The notes: a model not told the origin generated them from the sequence alone. A stretch of DNA of 64,000 bases from Shewanella electrodiphila (GCF_023283985.1 NZ_JAKIKU010000004.1:450082-514081); one strand, 5' to 3'. Shown: positions 42,469-53,550, numbered from the stretch's first letter. Numbers and translations are program-made.

Positions 42469-42861
42469 TTAACGTTTTGAGAATTGTGGCTTACGACGTG
42501 CTTTACGTAGACCAACTTTCTTACGCTCAACTTTACGAGCATCACGGGTAACGAAACCAGCGCCGCGTAAAGAAGGACGTAGAGCTTCGTCTAACTGAAG
42601 CAATGCACGAGTAATACCGTGACGAATTGCACCTGCTTGGCCAGTGGTTCCACCGCCTTTAACAGTTACATAGATGTCAAGTTTATCTGTCATTTCAACT
42701 AGCTCAAGTGGTTGACGAACAACCATACGAGCAGTTTCACGACCAAAATATACATCTAGTGGACGTTGGTTAACAACGATTTGGCCACTACCTGCTTTAG
42801 CGAATACGCGAGCAGTTGATGTTTTACGACGGCCAGTGCCGTAGTACTGAGTTGCAGACAT
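42469..42861 (-). CDS. rpsI: 30S ribosomal protein S9
   Basis: S9 reaches the P-site tRNA through its C-terminal tail. The 130-aa product has [38 protein letters not shown] and the invariant basic ending [17 protein letters not shown] with the terminal Lys-Arg. The length equals E. coli S9. It is 15 nt after rplM. Confidence 0.98.
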   Translation of the reverse strand: MSATQYYGTGRRKTSTARVFAKAGSGQIVVNQRPLDVYFGRETARMVVRQPLELVEMTDKLDIYVTVKGGGTTGQAGAIRHGITRALLQLDEALRPSLRGAGFVTRDARKVERKKVGLRKARRKPQFSKR

Positions 42862-42876
42862 TAGCTTACTCCCGGA

Positions 42877-43308
42877 TTAGATATCAAGAACTTGTGGTTG
42901 TTGTGCAGCGTGGTTATGTTCAGCGCCAGAGTAAACTTTAAGTTTACGGAACATAGCGCGGCCCAAAGGACCTTTTGGTAACATACCCTTAACTGCTTTC
43001 TCGATAATCATCTCAGGCTTATGATCTTGCAGCTTTTCAAAAGTAATCTGCTTGATACCACCGATGAAACCTGAATGTGAGTAGTAAACTTTGCCTTTAG
43101 CTTTGTTACCAGTCACTGTAACTTTCTCAGCGTTAATAACGATGATGTAGTCACCAGTGTCAACATGAGGAGTATACTCTGGCTTATGCTTACCGCGTAA
43201 ACGAGTAGCAATTTCAGTAGCGATACGACCTAAAGTTTTACCTTCAGCATCAACGACGAACCAGTCACGTGTGACTGTTTCTGGTGTAGCAGTAAATGTA
43301 GTCTTCAT
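42877..43308 (-). CDS. rplM: 50S ribosomal protein L13
   Basis: L13 is an early-assembly large-subunit protein. The start is set at 43308 ([16 protein letters not shown]), giving 143 aa, against 142 in E. coli; the open frame extends five codons further. Conserved blocks are [37 protein letters not shown] and [18 protein letters not shown]. There is no strong ribosome binding site before the ATG. The long leader with a hairpin may serve L13 autoregulation. Confidence 0.98.
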   Translation of the reverse strand: MKTTFTATPETVTRDWFVVDAEGKTLGRIATEIATRLRGKHKPEYTPHVDTGDYIIVINAEKVTVTGNKAKGKVYYSHSGFIGGIKQITFEKLQDHKPEMIIEKAVKGMLPKGPLGRAMFRKLKVYSGAEHNHAAQQPQVLDI

Positions 43309-43413
43309 TTTACAAAAACCCAATGATTAAAATTCTGTCTCAATGCTGACTGCACATGCAATCAACACAATGACCATTTCAAAGCCCCTTCGAGCTGAAA
43401 TTGGTTTAAATCT

Positions 43414-43432
43414 TCCACCCAAATTCGGTGGA
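43414..43432 (-). promoter_or_regulatory. Hairpin in the rplM leader, candidate L13 control site
   Basis: TCCACC and GGTGGA form a 6-bp stem with a 7-nt loop about 20 nt after the predicted promoter. L13 represses its own operon in E. coli through the rplM leader; the link to this hairpin is inference. Confidence 0.35.
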
Positions 43433-43452
43433 GTAACGAGGGCAGGTGGCGG

Positions 43453-43458
43453 ATTATA
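43453..43458 (-). promoter_or_regulatory. -10 element of the rplM-rpsI promoter
   Basis: On the minus strand a perfect TATAAT lies at 43458-43453, with a poor -35 region (TGATTT-like, 16 nt upstream). The leader to the rplM ATG would be about 138 nt. Confidence 0.55.
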
Positions 43459-43504
43459 GACAAACTTGAGTTAAAAATCATCTAATTTTTTCATAATTAT
43501 AAAA

Positions 43505-43526
43505 AAATCACCTATGAAGGTGATTT
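43505..43526 (-). terminator. zapE terminator
   Basis: AAATCACCT, loop ATGA, AGGTGATTT, followed on the minus strand by TTTT. It is about 140 nt after the zapE stop and before the rplM promoter. Confidence 0.7.
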
Positions 43527-43664
43527 CTGGATTTTATGCTGAATATTCACTATCCCATCGACATGAGTTGTTCAATAAACACTCAACCCTATCAACTCAA
43601 ATATAGCTAGCGAATAAGTTACCTATATAAGTAAACCTAAACAGCAATTTGATATATGCCCTAT

Positions 43665-44777
43665 TTAAGGAAGATGCTCTAAAGTTAAATAGTCATGAGA
43701 CTGCATTTCAATCAGTCTTGAACGGCAGCGCCTAAACTCAAAGCTTAATAAGCCATCGGTATAGATATCTTCTAATGAGACTTCTGCAGAAATAATCAGT
43801 TTTACATTACGTTCGTAAAATTCATCGACCATGGCCAAAAAGCGCCTCGCGATATCGTCACCTGTGGTTGAAGACCCCATTTGCTCGAGGCCACTCACTA
43901 AAACAGTGTGATACAGCCTCGCCACTTCCATATAGTCACGTTGCGAACGAGGACCATCACATAAGTCTCTAAAGTTAGCTAATAAGACACCTTGAGATTG
44001 TTGGCGAATAGCAATCTCACGGCCTTCAATTTCAATAGAACCTGTAAGCACTTCTGATTCTGGGGCGAGTTGACCAAAGTAAGTGATTAAATTGGTATCT
44101 GCTTGCTGATCTAATGGGAAATGATAAATCTCTGCTTGTTCAAGAGTACGTAAACGGTAATCAATTCCCGAATCGACATTTAATATTTCACAATGTTCAT
44201 TAATCAGTTTAATTGCAGGTAAGAACCGTGCGCGTTGTAAACCGTTCTTATATAAGTCGTCAGGAATGATATTAGAGGTCGCCACTAAGGCAACACCTTC
44301 TTTGAAGAGATATTGGAATAAGGTGCCCAGTAACATCGCGTCGGTAATGTCTGAGACAAAAAATTCATCAAAGCAGATTATCTTATATTGCTGCGCCATT
44401 TTCTTAGCAATGCTAATGAGCGGATCTTGTACCCCTTCCATTTCACCGAGGTCATGATGCAACTGGTGCATAAAACGATGGAAATGTGCACGCAATTTTT
44501 TATCTGTAGGCAGTGCATCATAAAAGGTATCCATCAAGTAGGTTTTACCGCGCCCTACTCCACCCCATAAATACAGCCCTTGAATCGATGAGTCGGATTT
44601 TTTCAATCCTATCGCACTAAACAACTTGCCAATACCTGAAGGTTGGACATCGGCAGCAATGACTTCTTCATAAACCCGTTGTAGCGATTTTACCGCTTGC
44701 TCCTGTGCTATATCGTGAGAAAAACCATCACGGGTTAAATCTTGCTGGTAATGCTGCCAAGGGCTTAACTGCGACAC
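43665..44777 (-). CDS. zapE: Cell division protein ZapE (AFG1-like ATPase)
   Basis: ZapE is an AAA-type ATPase that binds FtsZ and helps the Z-ring under stress. The protein of about 370 aa has Walker A GGVGRGKTYLMD, Walker B IICFDEFFVSDITDAM and the family blocks ATSNIIPDDLYKNGLQRARF and FRDLCDGPRSQRDY. I favour the GTG at 44777 (MSQLSPWQHYQQDL), which has AAGAGAG 8 nt upstream and fits relatives; an in-frame ATG at 44819 adds 14 residues. It precedes degQ divergently. Confidence 0.93.
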   Translation of the reverse strand: MSQLSPWQHYQQDLTRDGFSHDIAQEQAVKSLQRVYEEVIAADVQPSGIGKLFSAIGLKKSDSSIQGLYLWGGVGRGKTYLMDTFYDALPTDKKLRAHFHRFMHQLHHDLGEMEGVQDPLISIAKKMAQQYKIICFDEFFVSDITDAMLLGTLFQYLFKEGVALVATSNIIPDDLYKNGLQRARFLPAIKLINEHCEILNVDSGIDYRLRTLEQAEIYHFPLDQQADTNLITYFGQLAPESEVLTGSIEIEGREIAIRQQSQGVLLANFRDLCDGPRSQRDYMEVARLYHTVLVSGLEQMGSSTTGDDIARRFLAMVDEFYERNVKLIISAEVSLEDIYTDGLLSFEFRRCRSRLIEMQSHDYLTLEHLP

Positions 44778-44884
44778 AAGTACGACTCTCTTATACTGCT
44801 GAAAATTCGAAACAATCATAGCATGCAGCTACAATTGAGGTAACGTTTATAACTACAAAAAATTAACCTTTGTTAATATAGGCT

Positions 44885-44912
44885 GAACTTATTGAAACAG
44901 CGTAGACTCCGA
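44885..44912 (+). promoter_or_regulatory. Possible sigma-E promoter upstream of degQ
   Basis: GAACTT at 44885-44890 is followed after 17 nt by TCCGA at 44908-44912. This resembles the sigma-E pattern GAACTT-N16/17-TCTGA. The ATG of degQ lies about 100 nt downstream. Confidence 0.4.
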
Positions 44913-45014
44913 GGTTATATATACCATGTACGATTATCAGATTAAATTTGATCAAAGGCGATAACTGTAAACTTTTACCGAGCCATGATTTAATTTTTCA
45001 AGGAGCAATAATTA

Positions 45015-46367
45015 ATGAAGCCAAAATTAACTTTACTCTCAGCAGCAATTTTATCAGCCTCGCTATCTTTAATGCCGGCCTTATCACAAGCGGCAATTCC
45101 CCAAGCTGTTGATGGTCAAGCATTACCAAGCCTAGCGCCCATGCTTGAAAGAACAACACCTGCTGTTGTATCGGTTGCGGTAAGTGGTACCCAAACATCG
45201 AAACAACAAATCCCAGATGTATTTAAGTATTTCTTTGGCCCTAATGCGCCGCAAGAACAAGTCCAAGAGCGACCATTCAGAGGCTTAGGTTCAGGGGTTA
45301 TTATTGATGCCAAAGAAGGCTATATCGTCACCAATAATCACGTCATTAACGGCGCAGATGAAATCAAAATTGGCCTACATGATGGACGAGAAATTGATGC
45401 TAAATTAATAGGCGCTGATCCTGAATCTGATATTGCGCTACTGCAAATTGAAGCAAAAAACCTAACGGCAATTAAACAGACTAACTCAGATGATATTCGA
45501 GTGGGTGACTTTGCTGTGGCTATTGGTAACCCATTTGGCCTTGGACAAACCGTAACTTCAGGGATTGTTAGTGCTCTAGGGCGTAGTGGCCTTGGCATTG
45601 AAATGCTTGAGAACTTTATTCAAACCGACGCCGCGATTAACAGCGGTAATTCTGGCGGCGCACTCGTTAATTTAAATGGTGAGCTTATCGGTATCAATAC
45701 AGCAATCGTTGCACCAAGTGGCGGTAACGTCGGGATTGGTTTTGCAATTCCCGCCAATATGGTGAACAACCTCATTAATCAAATTATTGAGCACGGTGAA
45801 GTGAAGCGTGGCGTACTTGGTGTCACGGGGCGCGATTTAGATAACGAGCTAGCAAAAGCGTTTGGCCTTGAAACCCAACATGGCGGGTTTATCAGTGAAG
45901 TCATGCCTGATAGCGCCGCTGATAAAGCAGGCATAGAAGCTGGCGACATTATTGTTAGCGTTAATGGTAAAAAGATTAAAAATTTCCAAGAGCTTAGAGC
46001 CAAAGTAGCCACAATGGGCGCTGGTGCAAAAGTTGAAATTGGCATTATTCGTGATGGCGATGAAGAAACCGCGAACGTAGTTCTAGGTGAATCAACCTCG
46101 AGTTCAGGTTCTGCCGATGATGCCCTCCACCCAATGTTAGAAGGGGCAGAACTGAGTAATAGCCGTAAAGGTATCGAAATTACGAGTATTGCACAGGGCT
46201 CTCCAGCAGCACGAAATGGCCTTCAAGAAGGTGACTTAATTGTCGGCTTAAATCGCAGTAAGGTCAAAAACCTGAACGCGTTAAAAGAAGAGCTAAAGAA
46301 TCCACAAGGTGCTGTTGCGTTAAAGGTGCTCCGCGATAACAAATTAATGTACTTAGTACTGAGATAA
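45015..46367 (+). CDS. degQ: Periplasmic serine endoprotease, Do family (DegQ/DegP)
   Basis: A 450-aa HtrA-family protease and chaperone that clears misfolded envelope proteins. Signal peptide ends ALSQAA. The catalytic triad is His109 (TNNHVING), Asp139 (ESDIALLQ) and Ser213 (NSGNSGGALVN). Two PDZ domains follow (about 260-350 and 365-450). The length and short Q-loop fit DegQ (455 aa) better than DegP (474 aa). degS follows, as in E. coli. AAGGAG precedes the ATG, and a possible sigma-E promoter lies upstream. Confidence 0.94.
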   Translation: MKPKLTLLSAAILSASLSLMPALSQAAIPQAVDGQALPSLAPMLERTTPAVVSVAVSGTQTSKQQIPDVFKYFFGPNAPQEQVQERPFRGLGSGVIIDAKEGYIVTNNHVINGADEIKIGLHDGREIDAKLIGADPESDIALLQIEAKNLTAIKQTNSDDIRVGDFAVAIGNPFGLGQTVTSGIVSALGRSGLGIEMLENFIQTDAAINSGNSGGALVNLNGELIGINTAIVAPSGGNVGIGFAIPANMVNNLINQIIEHGEVKRGVLGVTGRDLDNELAKAFGLETQHGGFISEVMPDSAADKAGIEAGDIIVSVNGKKIKNFQELRAKVATMGAGAKVEIGIIRDGDEETANVVLGESTSSSGSADDALHPMLEGAELSNSRKGIEITSIAQGSPAARNGLQEGDLIVGLNRSKVKNLNALKEELKNPQGAVALKVLRDNKLMYLVLR

Positions 46368-46398
46368 AGCCTTAAATTAAATCTTATTATCAAACATA

Positions 46399-46440
46399 AA
46401 TTAAGCATTGTAGTTTGTCGCTACGATGCTTAATTTTTTT
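46399..46440 (+). terminator. degQ terminator
   Basis: AATTAAGCAT and ATGCTTAATT form the lower stem, with GTAG and CTAC above, and TTTTT follows. It lies 31 nt after the degQ stop. Confidence 0.85.
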
Positions 46441-46484
46441 AGTCATGATAATATTTGCTCATCTTTCCTATATGTAGTCGACCA

Positions 46485-47567
46485 ATGAACTTCAAAGACA
46501 CTATTCTTTACTTAAGCAAGGCTGTGGTATTTGGTTTGGTCATGGCTGCTGTATTCTTATTTGTTAATTCCATTACTAACAACAATAGCTTCAATAACGG
46601 CTTAACGACGACTCAACATCATAATGAATTGTCATTTGCTAGCGCTGTACGTAGAGCCGCTCCAGCAGTTGTAAACATATACAGCTTAAGTTTAGATCAA
46701 AATAGTCCACTGAACTCAAGCTCACTCCAAGGCCTTGGCTCCGGAGTGATCATGAGCAAAGAAGGCTACATTTTAACTAACTACCACGTGATCAAAAAAG
46801 CCGATGAGATTGTTATCGCCCTGCAAGATGGTCGTAAGTTTACGTCTGAAGTTGTGGGTTCAGATCAAATCACTGATTTAGCGGTCCTTAAAATTGAAAT
46901 TGATGGCGACAATGTGCCTATTGTGCCTATTAATCTTAATAACCCCGCACAAGTGGGTGATGTGGTTTTAGCCATTGGTAATCCATATAATTTAGGTCAA
47001 ACCATCACACAAGGCATCATCAGTGCCACAGGTCGCAATGGCTTAAGCTCTGGTTACCTCGACTTTTTACAAACTGATGCAGCAATTAATGCCGGTAACT
47101 CTGGCGGCGCGTTAATTGATACTGGTGGTGAGCTTATTGGTATTAATACTGCTGCTTTCCAAATTGGCGCTGAAGGTGGTGGTCACGGGATTAACTTTGC
47201 TATTCCTATAAAGCTTGCCCATAGCATTATGGGGAAATTGATTACTAACGGCCGCGTGATCCGTGGTGCACTAGGTATTTCAGGCGAACCTTTGAGTCCT
47301 GTAATGGCGCAAATTCTCAACTTACCCGACCTTAAAGGCGTATTAGTCACAGGTGTTGATCCAAATGGCCCAGCATCAAAAGCAACGCTGCGTCCTCGTG
47401 ATGTGATTATTCAATACGAAGAAGAAAGCGTACCAGGCGTTGAAATGTTAATGGATAGAATTGCTGAAACCACACCAGGTAATCAAGTGAATATCACTAT
47501 TATTCGTGAAGGAAAACCACTAGAACTACCCGTTGTTATTGGAGAGAAGCTCCCTACTGATAGTTAA
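46485..47567 (+). CDS. degS: Membrane-anchored serine endoprotease, sigma-E stress sensor
   Basis: DegS senses unfolded outer-membrane protein tails through its PDZ domain and cleaves the anti-sigma factor RseA. The start is taken at 46485 (MNFKDTILYL), giving 360 aa as in E. coli (355); the frame begins ten codons earlier at a TTG. A single membrane helix (AVVFGLVMAAVFLFV) anchors it. The triad is His101, Asp131 and Ser206 (INAGNSGGAL), and one PDZ domain follows. It sits next to degQ. Confidence 0.96.
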   Translation: MNFKDTILYLSKAVVFGLVMAAVFLFVNSITNNNSFNNGLTTTQHHNELSFASAVRRAAPAVVNIYSLSLDQNSPLNSSSLQGLGSGVIMSKEGYILTNYHVIKKADEIVIALQDGRKFTSEVVGSDQITDLAVLKIEIDGDNVPIVPINLNNPAQVGDVVLAIGNPYNLGQTITQGIISATGRNGLSSGYLDFLQTDAAINAGNSGGALIDTGGELIGINTAAFQIGAEGGGHGINFAIPIKLAHSIMGKLITNGRVIRGALGISGEPLSPVMAQILNLPDLKGVLVTGVDPNGPASKATLRPRDVIIQYEEESVPGVEMLMDRIAETTPGNQVNITIIREGKPLELPVVIGEKLPTDS

Positions 47568-47590
47568 TTTAAACTGGTTTATCCTCAAAT

Positions 47591-47614
47591 AAAGCCTGCT
47601 CATGCAGGCTTTTT
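47591..47614 (+). terminator. degS terminator
   Basis: AAAGCCTGC, loop TCAT, GCAGGCTTTTT, 23 nt after the degS stop. Confidence 0.9.
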
Positions 47615-47655
47615 AATCACTCCAAATTCATGATGACTAAATATTAAGACATAAA

Positions 47656-47678
47656 AAAGCCGCTCAAAAAGCGGCTTT
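47656..47678 (-). terminator. murA terminator
   Basis: AAAGCCGCT, loop CAAAA, AGCGGCTTT; on the minus strand TTTATG follows. It is 22 nt after the murA stop. Confidence 0.85.
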
Positions 47679-47700
47679 AGTTATCAATACAGATATTAGC

Positions 47701-48975
<1,275 letters not shown>

Positions 48976-49227
48976 TTACATATTAAATAGTTTTTCACGC
49001 TTCCACTGTGTCGGCGTAAAAGTTTTGATGGTCAGCGCATGCAACTCACCACTGGCTATGAATTCATTCAATGGTGCGTAAATCGTCTGTTGTTGCTTTA
49101 CTTTACTCATGCCATCAAAGCATTCGCCTACGGCAACGACCTTAAAATGACTACCGTCAGACGTGACATGAACTTCATCTACAGTGAGTGCGTCTGATAA
49201 AATTTGTTCGATTACTTTGCAATCCAT
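48976..49227 (-). CDS. ibaG: BolA-family acid-stress protein IbaG
   Basis: An 83-aa BolA-like protein; IbaG works with monothiol glutaredoxin in iron-sulfur handling. The sequence shows ALTVDEVHVTSDGSHFKVVAVGECFDG and the terminal HALTIKTFTPTQWKREK of the BolA fold. E. coli IbaG is 84 to 89 aa. It lies between mlaB and murA on the same strand, the conserved arrangement. Confidence 0.95.
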   Translation of the reverse strand: MDCKVIEQILSDALTVDEVHVTSDGSHFKVVAVGECFDGMSKVKQQQTIYAPLNEFIASGELHALTIKTFTPTQWKREKLFNM

Positions 49228-49252
49228 GGAATTTGCTACCTTAAATTCAATG

Positions 49253-49549
49253 CTAGTTTTCTAGAAAAAAGGATTCTAAATCATATAACTCAATGAGTTT
49301 TTTTAGATGTGTACTCGGATTTGCCAATGTTCTTGGCTGAGTAGTGCTTTTACTGCAATTACCTAAGCATATCAGCTCAAGTAAAAATGCGACGCCTGCG
49401 CTGTCGGCATACTCTAAAGCAGACAAGTCTAACACTTGCGTGCTATCAGTAAACAACTGTTGTCGTTTTGGCCATAAATCAATGACCTCTGTTTGCCTTA
49501 ATTGCCCTTTAATTTCACAAGTGTCACCTTGTTGTAAAAACTCAATCAC
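49253..49549 (-). CDS. mlaB: MlaB, STAS-domain subunit of the phospholipid ABC transporter
   Basis: MlaB is the cytoplasmic STAS subunit of the MlaFEDB complex and regulates the ATPase MlaF. The 98-aa product is a STAS domain with the conserved LDLSALEYADSAGVAFLLEL. It overlaps the mlaC stop by 4 nt. The length matches E. coli MlaB (97 aa). Confidence 0.93.
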   Translation of the reverse strand: MIEFLQQGDTCEIKGQLRQTEVIDLWPKRQQLFTDSTQVLDLSALEYADSAGVAFLLELICLGNCSKSTTQPRTLANPSTHLKKLIELYDLESFFLEN

Positions 49550-50223
49550 GCAGCATTTTCCTTATCCTGTTTGTAATTGATTTCTTGTTGGGTGCGATCT
49601 TTTAGCATTTCAATCACCGAATCCACGCCTTTCTGGCGAATTAAGTTTGAAATTTCAGACTGTTTTGACGCAAGTAGACTCACCCCTTCAGCGACTAAAT
49701 CAAATGCCTTCCAACTATCATCTTTTAGGCGTCTTGCTTTAAACATCACTTTAATCGGTGGGCGGCCATCTTCAATAATTTGCACATTTACATCGACGAA
49801 TTTCTCATCGGCAAAATCACTCGCAGGGGAAAACTGTACTTTTTGACCTGTATACTCGGTAAAGGCTTGAGCGTAAGTCGCCACCAAGTAACCTTCAAAC
49901 GCTTCGACAAAACGCTCACGTTGTTCTGGTGTCGTGTCGCGTAAATACTGCCCCATGACTTTATAAGCAGCATATTTGTAATCGACATATGGCATTAATT
50001 CTTCACGCACAATCACCTTTAAATGACTTAAATCTGCATCAATTAACGCTTTATCAGTATTAAAGCGATCAAAGGTTTTATTCGATACTTGCTGGACTAA
50101 CTTAAAAGGATCATGAGTATCTATTACTTCACTTGTCACTTCACTCGCTGACATTGTGAGACTCACAGCACTGCCAACTAACAACACCATAGTTTGCAAA
50201 ATACGTTTAAAGACTTGGCTCAT
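49546..50223 (-). CDS. mlaC: MlaC, periplasmic phospholipid-binding protein
   Basis: MlaC ferries phospholipids between the outer-membrane MlaA complex and the inner-membrane MlaFEDB complex. The 225-aa precursor has a signal peptide (VLLVGSAVSLTMSASE) and the family segments LMPYVDYKYAAYKVMGQYLRD, RERFVEAFEGYLVATYAQAF and DSWKAFDLVAEGVSLLASKQSE. E. coli MlaC is 211 aa. It overlaps mlaB and is 10 nt after mlaD. Confidence 0.95.
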   Translation of the reverse strand: MSQVFKRILQTMVLLVGSAVSLTMSASEVTSEVIDTHDPFKLVQQVSNKTFDRFNTDKALIDADLSHLKVIVREELMPYVDYKYAAYKVMGQYLRDTTPEQRERFVEAFEGYLVATYAQAFTEYTGQKVQFSPASDFADEKFVDVNVQIIEDGRPPIKVMFKARRLKDDSWKAFDLVAEGVSLLASKQSEISNLIRQKGVDSVIEMLKDRTQQEINYKQDKENAA

Positions 50224-50232
50224 ACTTCTCTC

Positions 50233-50715
50233 CTAATTGTCCTTTGAAGAAACGCTATATAATAACTGCCCAATTAAATCCTCTAAAATCAATGCAGAGC
50301 GAGTGTCATGCACTCTATCCCCATCTGCTAACATCTCTATGTCATCGTCCATAAAGCCTGGGGTCAGCCCTAAAAATTGCTCACCTAATAACCCTGACGT
50401 TAAAATTGATAAGCTACTCGTTTCAGGGAACTGATTAAACTCTTTATCCATGGTTAAGGTAACTACGGGCACCAGCTTCTTATTATCCAGTGTAATTTTC
50501 GAGACTCGGCCAACGACAACACCGCCAACCTTCACAGGTGAACGCACCTTTAAACCGCCGATATTGTTAAACTCAGCTCTTAAAGTATAGGTCTCTTTAC
50601 TCGACTTTAGTTCCACATTGGCAACGTTAAACACCAATACACAAAATGCCAACAACCCTGTTAGTAAAAAGAGCCCAACGAATAATTCTACTTTCCTTGT
50701 CAACATATGCTTCAA
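50233..50715 (-). CDS. mlaD: MlaD, MCE-domain subunit of the phospholipid transporter
   Basis: MlaD forms the hexameric periplasmic MCE ring of the Mla system. The 160-aa protein has an N-terminal membrane helix (FVGLFLLTGLLAFCVLVF) and an MCE domain: YTLRAEFNNIGGLKVRSPVKVGGVVVGRV, with the conserved LLGEQFLGLTPG. It is shorter than E. coli MlaD (183 aa), chiefly at the C-terminus. It is followed by mlaC and preceded by mlaE. Confidence 0.95.
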   Translation of the reverse strand: MKHMLTRKVELFVGLFLLTGLLAFCVLVFNVANVELKSSKETYTLRAEFNNIGGLKVRSPVKVGGVVVGRVSKITLDNKKLVPVVTLTMDKEFNQFPETSSLSILTSGLLGEQFLGLTPGFMDDDIEMLADGDRVHDTRSALILEDLIGQLLYSVSSKDN

Positions 50716-50742
50716 CCACTTAATTAATGAATGCGAAATTTG

Positions 50743-51528
50743 TTACTGACCAAACATGATTGCTGTAAGCAAAAAGTCGAGTGCGAGTACCGCTAAACTT
50801 GCTTGCACCACTGTCGAAGTGGTTGCCTTACTTATCCCTTCTGGGTTTGGCGTGACCTCATACCCGCGGTACAAAGCAATCCAAGTTACTACCACGCCAA
50901 ATAGAGCACTTTTAATCAAACAATTCACAATATCTTGGCGCCATTCAATAGATGCTTGCAGTATTGACCAAAAAGACCCGCTATCGATGCCTTTCCATTC
51001 AACCCCAACAAGATGACCACCTAAAATACCAACGAGGCAGAACATCATTGTTAATAAAGGTACACTTATCACCCCTGCCCAAAAACGCGGCGCAATCACT
51101 TGCCTTAATGGATCGATAGCCATCATCTCTAAGCTAGATAATTGCTCAGTGGATTTCATTAAGCCTATTTCTGCGGTTAATGCTGAACCTGCACGTCCTG
51201 CAAATAACAATGCCGTCACGACAGGGCCAAGTTCACGCAGCAAACTCAGCGCAACCATCGGGCCTAAACTTTCAACAGTGCCAAAATCAGCTAAAACGGT
51301 GTAACCTTGAAGCGCCAAAACCATACCAATAAATAAGCCTGATACGATGATTATCACCATTGAGCGCACACCAAGCACATAAATTTGCTTAACCACTAAT
51401 GGCAAACCTTTACTGATATTAGGCACATTGATAATCGCGCCCCAAAGCATTAAGCCTGCACGGCCTAGCCCTGCTAAAACATCCAATGCAACTCGGCCTA
51501 AGTCCGCCACACGACTAACTACGCCCAT
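50743..51528 (-). CDS. mlaE: MlaE, permease subunit of the phospholipid transporter
   Basis: MlaE is the integral-membrane permease of MlaFEDB. The 261-aa product has several membrane helices and the family blocks [44 protein letters not shown] and [18 protein letters not shown]. coli MlaE is 260 aa. It overlaps mlaF by 14 nt, as part of the mlaFEDCB operon. Confidence 0.97.
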   Translation of the reverse strand: MGVVSRVADLGRVALDVLAGLGRAGLMLWGAIINVPNISKGLPLVVKQIYVLGVRSMVIIIVSGLFIGMVLALQGYTVLADFGTVESLGPMVALSLLRELGPVVTALLFAGRAGSALTAEIGLMKSTEQLSSLEMMAIDPLRQVIAPRFWAGVISVPLLTMMFCLVGILGGHLVGVEWKGIDSGSFWSILQASIEWRQDIVNCLIKSALFGVVVTWIALYRGYEVTPNPEGISKATTSTVVQASLAVLALDFLLTAIMFGQ

Positions 51529-52342
51529 TTAGCATCTCCTGTTGGTAATCTTCAGCGGGGAAATGAAAAGGCACAGGCCCGTCTGGTCGGCCATTAATAA
51601 ACTGTTCAATTTGAGGGTTATTTGATGCTCTAAGCTCGTCGGGAGTCCCTGAGGCAATCACTTTCTTTTCAGCAATCACGTACACGTAATCAGCAATGCT
51701 CAGAACAGCGTCAACATCGTGGGAAACAACGACAGAAGTGAGTTTTAAGGTACTGGATAGCTCACCGATTAATTTCACCAGCATCCCCATTGAAATAGGA
51801 TCTTGCCCAGCAAATGGCTCATCATAAAGGATCATTTCAGGCTCTAAGGCAATCGCTCTCGCTAACGCTGCTCGCCTTTGCATACCGCCCGATAACTCAT
51901 TAGGGTTCATCTGAGCTGCGCCTCGTAAACCCACCGCTTGCAACTTCATCATCACCACTTTACGAATAATGCTTTCAGGTAAACCAGAATGCTCACGTAA
52001 TGCAAAAGCCACATTATCAAATACATTCATGTCGGTGAATAAGGCACCACTTTGAAATAGCATGCTCATGCGTTTACGCAGCTCAAATAATTGCTGACGT
52101 TTGAGTTGGTGAATATTTTCACCACTGAATAATACTTCACCGCTGTCTGGGGTTAATTGACCACCAATTAATTTAAGGAGCGTCGTTTTACCGATGCCGC
52201 TGGGGCCCATAATTGCGGTAACTTTTCCCTTAGGAATGTTCAAACAAATATCATCAAAGATGACACGTGAACCACGATTGAATTTCATATGACGAATTTC
52301 AACCAAAGGGGATGTATTTTGTAATGAACTTGAATCTGACAT
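51515..52342 (-). CDS. mlaF: MlaF, ATPase subunit of the phospholipid transporter
   Basis: MlaF powers the Mla phospholipid ABC transporter. I place the start at 52342 (MSDSSSLQN); an in-frame TTG ten codons upstream is less fitting. The 275-aa protein has Walker [14 protein letters not shown], signature [14 protein letters not shown], Walker [14 protein letters not shown] and the switch VVVSHDVD. It heads the mlaFEDCB-ibaG-murA unit and is divergent from yrbG. Confidence 0.97.
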   Translation of the reverse strand: MSDSSSLQNTSPLVEIRHMKFNRGSRVIFDDICLNIPKGKVTAIMGPSGIGKTTLLKLIGGQLTPDSGEVLFSGENIHQLKRQQLFELRKRMSMLFQSGALFTDMNVFDNVAFALREHSGLPESIIRKVVMMKLQAVGLRGAAQMNPNELSGGMQRRAALARAIALEPEMILYDEPFAGQDPISMGMLVKLIGELSSTLKLTSVVVSHDVDAVLSIADYVYVIAEKKVIASGTPDELRASNNPQIEQFINGRPDGPVPFHFPAEDYQQEMLNGRS

Positions 52343-52519
52343 AGAGGAAATAATAGCCTTCCTGGCCCGCAAGATGTAGATCTGAATTGTACGAAATTGT
52401 GTAAGAACCTACAACAAATCAATCACCATGAGTTACAATCCACAACAATTATCGCATCTGCTCATATTTTTGTTAAAATTCTGCACAAATATAGCTATCA
52501 ACACTTTTTTTGGACAAAC

Positions 52520-53482
52520 ATGCTTTTTAATATCTTGATGCTAATCGCTGGCCTAGGCGTATTAGTTTGGAGCGCAGATCGCTTCGTATATGGCGCAGCC
52601 GCTTTCGCTCGTAACCTTGGACTGCCGCCAATGCTGATTGGTTTAACCATTGTTGCAATGGGAAGTTCAGCACCCGAAATGTTTGTCGCAGCCACTGCAT
52701 CAATGGAAGGCATGAGCAATACAGCCGTAGGTAATGTGCTGGGCTCAAACGTTGCTAACATCACCTTAATTCTTGGTATTACCGCCCTACTTGGTGCTAT
52801 TTCAGTGAGTTCTCAAACACTCAAAAGAGAAATACCGCTAATGCTAGCAGCGACTGTTTTAGCCGGTTACCTCATCCATGACGGCATGCTAACTCGTTTT
52901 GAAGGCGGTGTTTTATTAGTCGCATTTTTTGGATTAATGGGCTATTTCATTTGGCAAGCCATGAGAAATAAGCAAATAGATCCGTTATCTGACGAATCTG
53001 ATGCAGAGATCCCTAAAAATGTACCCACATTACATGCTATTATCTGGATCATTGTGGGCATGATCCTACTGCCGCTTTCTGCCGATTGGATGGTGACTGG
53101 TGCTGTAGGCATTGCCAAGACATTTGGGCTTTCCGACTTAGTCATCGGATTGACCATTATTGCAGTGGGTACCAGCTTACCTGAGCTTGCTGCATGTATT
53201 GCTGGGGTGTTGAAGAAAGAAGACGATCTCGCCATTGGTAACATTGTCGGATCGAACTTATTTAATATTTTAGCAGTATTGGCTATTCCTGGGCTCATCG
53301 CTCCAGGTGAGATTGATGCGCAAGCAAGTAGCCGAGATTTTTATATGGTGCTGGGTACCAGTACCGCATTAGCAGTACTCGTTTTATCCAGTGGCGCCAA
53401 AAAGCAGCTAACTCGCTGGCATGGCGTCATTTTATTAGTCGTCTTTATTGCGTACCAGATTGTCTTATTTCAATCTCAATAA
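52520..53482 (+). CDS. yrbG: Calcium/sodium antiporter YrbG
   Basis: A 320-aa inner-membrane exchanger of the Ca2+:cation antiporter family. The start at 52520 (MLFNILMLIAGL) fits relatives; the long upstream frame extension is unlikely. The two ion-binding alpha repeats are visible: AMGSSAPEMFVAATAS-MEG...GNVLGSNVANI and AVGTSLPELAACIAG...GNIVGSNLFNI. About ten membrane helices surround them. It starts the plus-strand cluster that continues with kdsD, in the same order as E. coli. Confidence 0.95.
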   Translation: MLFNILMLIAGLGVLVWSADRFVYGAAAFARNLGLPPMLIGLTIVAMGSSAPEMFVAATASMEGMSNTAVGNVLGSNVANITLILGITALLGAISVSSQTLKREIPLMLAATVLAGYLIHDGMLTRFEGGVLLVAFFGLMGYFIWQAMRNKQIDPLSDESDAEIPKNVPTLHAIIWIIVGMILLPLSADWMVTGAVGIAKTFGLSDLVIGLTIIAVGTSLPELAACIAGVLKKEDDLAIGNIVGSNLFNILAVLAIPGLIAPGEIDAQASSRDFYMVLGTSTALAVLVLSSGAKKQLTRWHGVILLVVFIAYQIVLFQSQ

Positions 53483-53550
53483 CGGGGCATAAAGACTTTT
53501 ATCTCACTAATGCTAATGTTTAATTAGTGTTAGAACAGAGCGAGAGACCT

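Noticed and set aside
45116..46045. Several minus-strand frames opposite degQ
   Set aside because: They are shadows of the degQ coding frame, with no ribosome binding sites and no recognisable protein features.
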